A stretch of 55,071 bases of DNA from Flavobacterium pectinovorum (GTDB lineage: Bacteria > Bacteroidota > Bacteroidia > Flavobacteriales > Flavobacteriaceae): the NCBI RefSeq assembly GCF_006438875.1, contig NZ_RCZH01000006.1:261845-316915 (forward strand). The letters are read 5' to 3'. A model generated the notes under the pieces. It was not told the origin of the DNA. It saw nothing but the letters and a program-made list of their open reading frames with translations, and did not search any database. This document shows positions 54,074-55,071 of this stretch, piece by piece; position 1 is the first letter of the stretch; every line of letters begins with the position of its first letter. Made by a program: the position numbers and the translations under genes.

Positions 54074-54997
54074 TTAATTCACTTTTACTATTTCGCCATA
54101 AACTTTGAATTTTAGGTTTGTGATATAATTAATTTGTTCTAAAACATTCTCTAATGATGCGTCCTTCTTTATGAACACCGTTAATGGCGTTGCTAATACA
54201 TGCTCATTATTGTATTGAAATGAAACCCCGTATTTATATTGTAAAATGGTAATAACCTGTTTAAGTGTAGTTTGATTCAGCGTTAAATCAGTATTGTACC
54301 AATTGACCAAAAATGCTTTATCCGCCATCAGTTTGCTCAGTTTTTGAGATTCAAACAAAGCTTCTTCATTTGGAACCAGATCAACACTTTGTCCTTTTGA
54401 GGAAACATTTACTTTTCCGGTAACGACAATTACTTCGCATTTTGATTTTGATAACTGAATGTGAAATGAAGTTCCCACAACTCTCGTTTTTATTTCGCCC
54501 GAAGAAATGATAAAAGGATGCTTTTTGTCTTTGGCAACTTCAAAAAATGCATTTCCTTTTAATAGCGAAACCTTTCTTTCGTCTCCTTCAAATTTTTCAG
54601 GATATTGAAATAATGAATTTGCTGCCAGATAAATTTTCGAGCCATCACTTAATTCGATAGATTTGGGGGAATCTGAGGTTTTAAATGACAGTTGCTTTTC
54701 GAAGGCAATATTTGGTTGGAAGAAAAATCCCAAACCAACAAGAAAAAGAATGCTGGCAGCTGCCATGTATTCTAAATAAGGGCCAAAGGTTCTCTTTTTC
54801 CCTATTCTAAGTTGTATATTATCGTAGATCTCCTGAGAAACTTCATCTGAATTTCCCATCGAAGCATCATTCCATTTTGAAAGTTGATATTGCGTAAAAG
54901 CGAAATCGTTTAATAGATTTTCTTCTGCTATTGAAGTTTTATTGCGAGAACTTTTATCTATAAGATATTCTAAACTATGTTTTATTCTTTTTATCAT
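54074..54997 (-). CDS. FecR-family anti-sigma factor
   Basis: The protein has 307 residues. The cytosolic N-terminus (1-80) is the anti-sigma part, followed by a membrane helix (AAASILFLVGLGFFF, about 85-100). The periplasmic FecR domain is at about 118-215 (IELSDGSKIYLAANSLFQYPE, LLKGNAFFEVAKDKKHPFII, VVGTSFHIQL). The C-terminal DUF4974 domain (about 230-307, YNTDLTLNQTTLKQVITIL) resembles an STN-like fold. It holds an ECF sigma factor until SusC signals. The sigma gene should lie upstream of 54997, beyond the window. The remaining 74 bases to 55071 have no gene. Confidence 0.94.
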   Translation of the reverse strand: MIKRIKHSLEYLIDKSSRNKTSIAEENLLNDFAFTQYQLSKWNDASMGNSDEVSQEIYDNIQLRIGKKRTFGPYLEYMAAASILFLVGLGFFFQPNIAFEKQLSFKTSDSPKSIELSDGSKIYLAANSLFQYPEKFEGDERKVSLLKGNAFFEVAKDKKHPFIISSGEIKTRVVGTSFHIQLSKSKCEVIVVTGKVNVSSKGQSVDLVPNEEALFESQKLSKLMADKAFLVNWYNTDLTLNQTTLKQVITILQYKYGVSFQYNNEHVLATPLTVFIKKDASLENVLEQINYITNLKFKVYGEIVKVN

Positions 54998-55033
54998 AAT
55001 ACTTATTGGTCACTGTTGGTGTAATTCTTTCAA

Positions 55034-55071
55034 CACATAGAGACATAGTTTTTTTACTTATTAAAGGCGTT
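55034..55071. repeat. Dispersed fragment ACACATAGAGACATAGTTTT
   Basis: ACACATAGAGACATAGTTTT and a following AAGGCGTT are similar to 3618-3656 (ACACATAGAAACATAGTTTT ... AAGGCGTTT). It is cut by the window end. Confidence 0.55.

Overview
The window looks like a chromosomal segment of a Flavobacterium-like bacterium (Bacteroidota, Flavobacteriia). The evidence is low GC with long AT-rich intergenic stretches, a SusC/SusD pair with a FecR anti-sigma factor, a type IX secretion (T9SS) C-terminal sorting domain, a ribonucleotide reductase resembling the dimanganese class Id enzyme of F. johnsoniae, promoter -7 boxes of the TAnnTTTG type, and weak Shine-Dalgarno signals. No rRNA or tRNA gene and no CRISPR array was seen.

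Layout. 1-8.5 kb: two short-chain dehydrogenases (one cut by the window edge), an orphan TPR histidine kinase, an exported alpha/beta hydrolase with a degenerate metallo-beta-lactamase-fold partner, a Crp/Fnr regulator and a SugE-type SMR exporter. 8.6-13.2 kb: a 1521-residue secreted enzyme joining a GH144-like domain to a GH29 fucosidase. 13.7-16.2 kb: a large repeat-containing lipoprotein. 16.25-17.7 kb: a 163-bp tandem array inside 42-bp inverted repeats. 17.8-20.5 kb: nrdB-nrdA behind four DnaA-box-like 9-mers. 21.2-27.2 kb: ankyrin protein, DUF2271 protein, PepSY/flavodoxin reductase and ApbE, a likely extracytosolic flavin/redox module. 29-37.2 kb: an RND efflux operon (adaptor, pump, outer-membrane channel) divergent from a LytS/LytTR two-component system, with a direct-repeat operator candidate between them. 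37.3-39.7 kb: ribB, a Crp/Fnr gene broken by an in-frame TAG, and two thioredoxin-fold proteins. 40.4-48.2 kb: small accessory and hypothetical genes, including a REP-associated Y1 transposase. 48.9-55 kb: fecR-susC-susD, read on the minus strand.

The most unusual content is intergenic. At least four elements share the 18-bp terminal inverted repeat CAATGTCATTAAGTTAAG and are bordered by exact or near-exact 9-bp duplications. Each duplication is the centre of a small palindrome (CCC-N3-GGG-like), so the elements appear to insert into REP-type hairpins. Their interiors differ, but all are themselves palindromic. A second, separate REP family (GTTCCATCGGAACAT...) surrounds the Y1 transposase gene. 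A third palindrome family starts TGTCATTTCGACCGAAGGGA. These families are nested in one another.

All functional calls come from reading the translated sequence. No database search was run.
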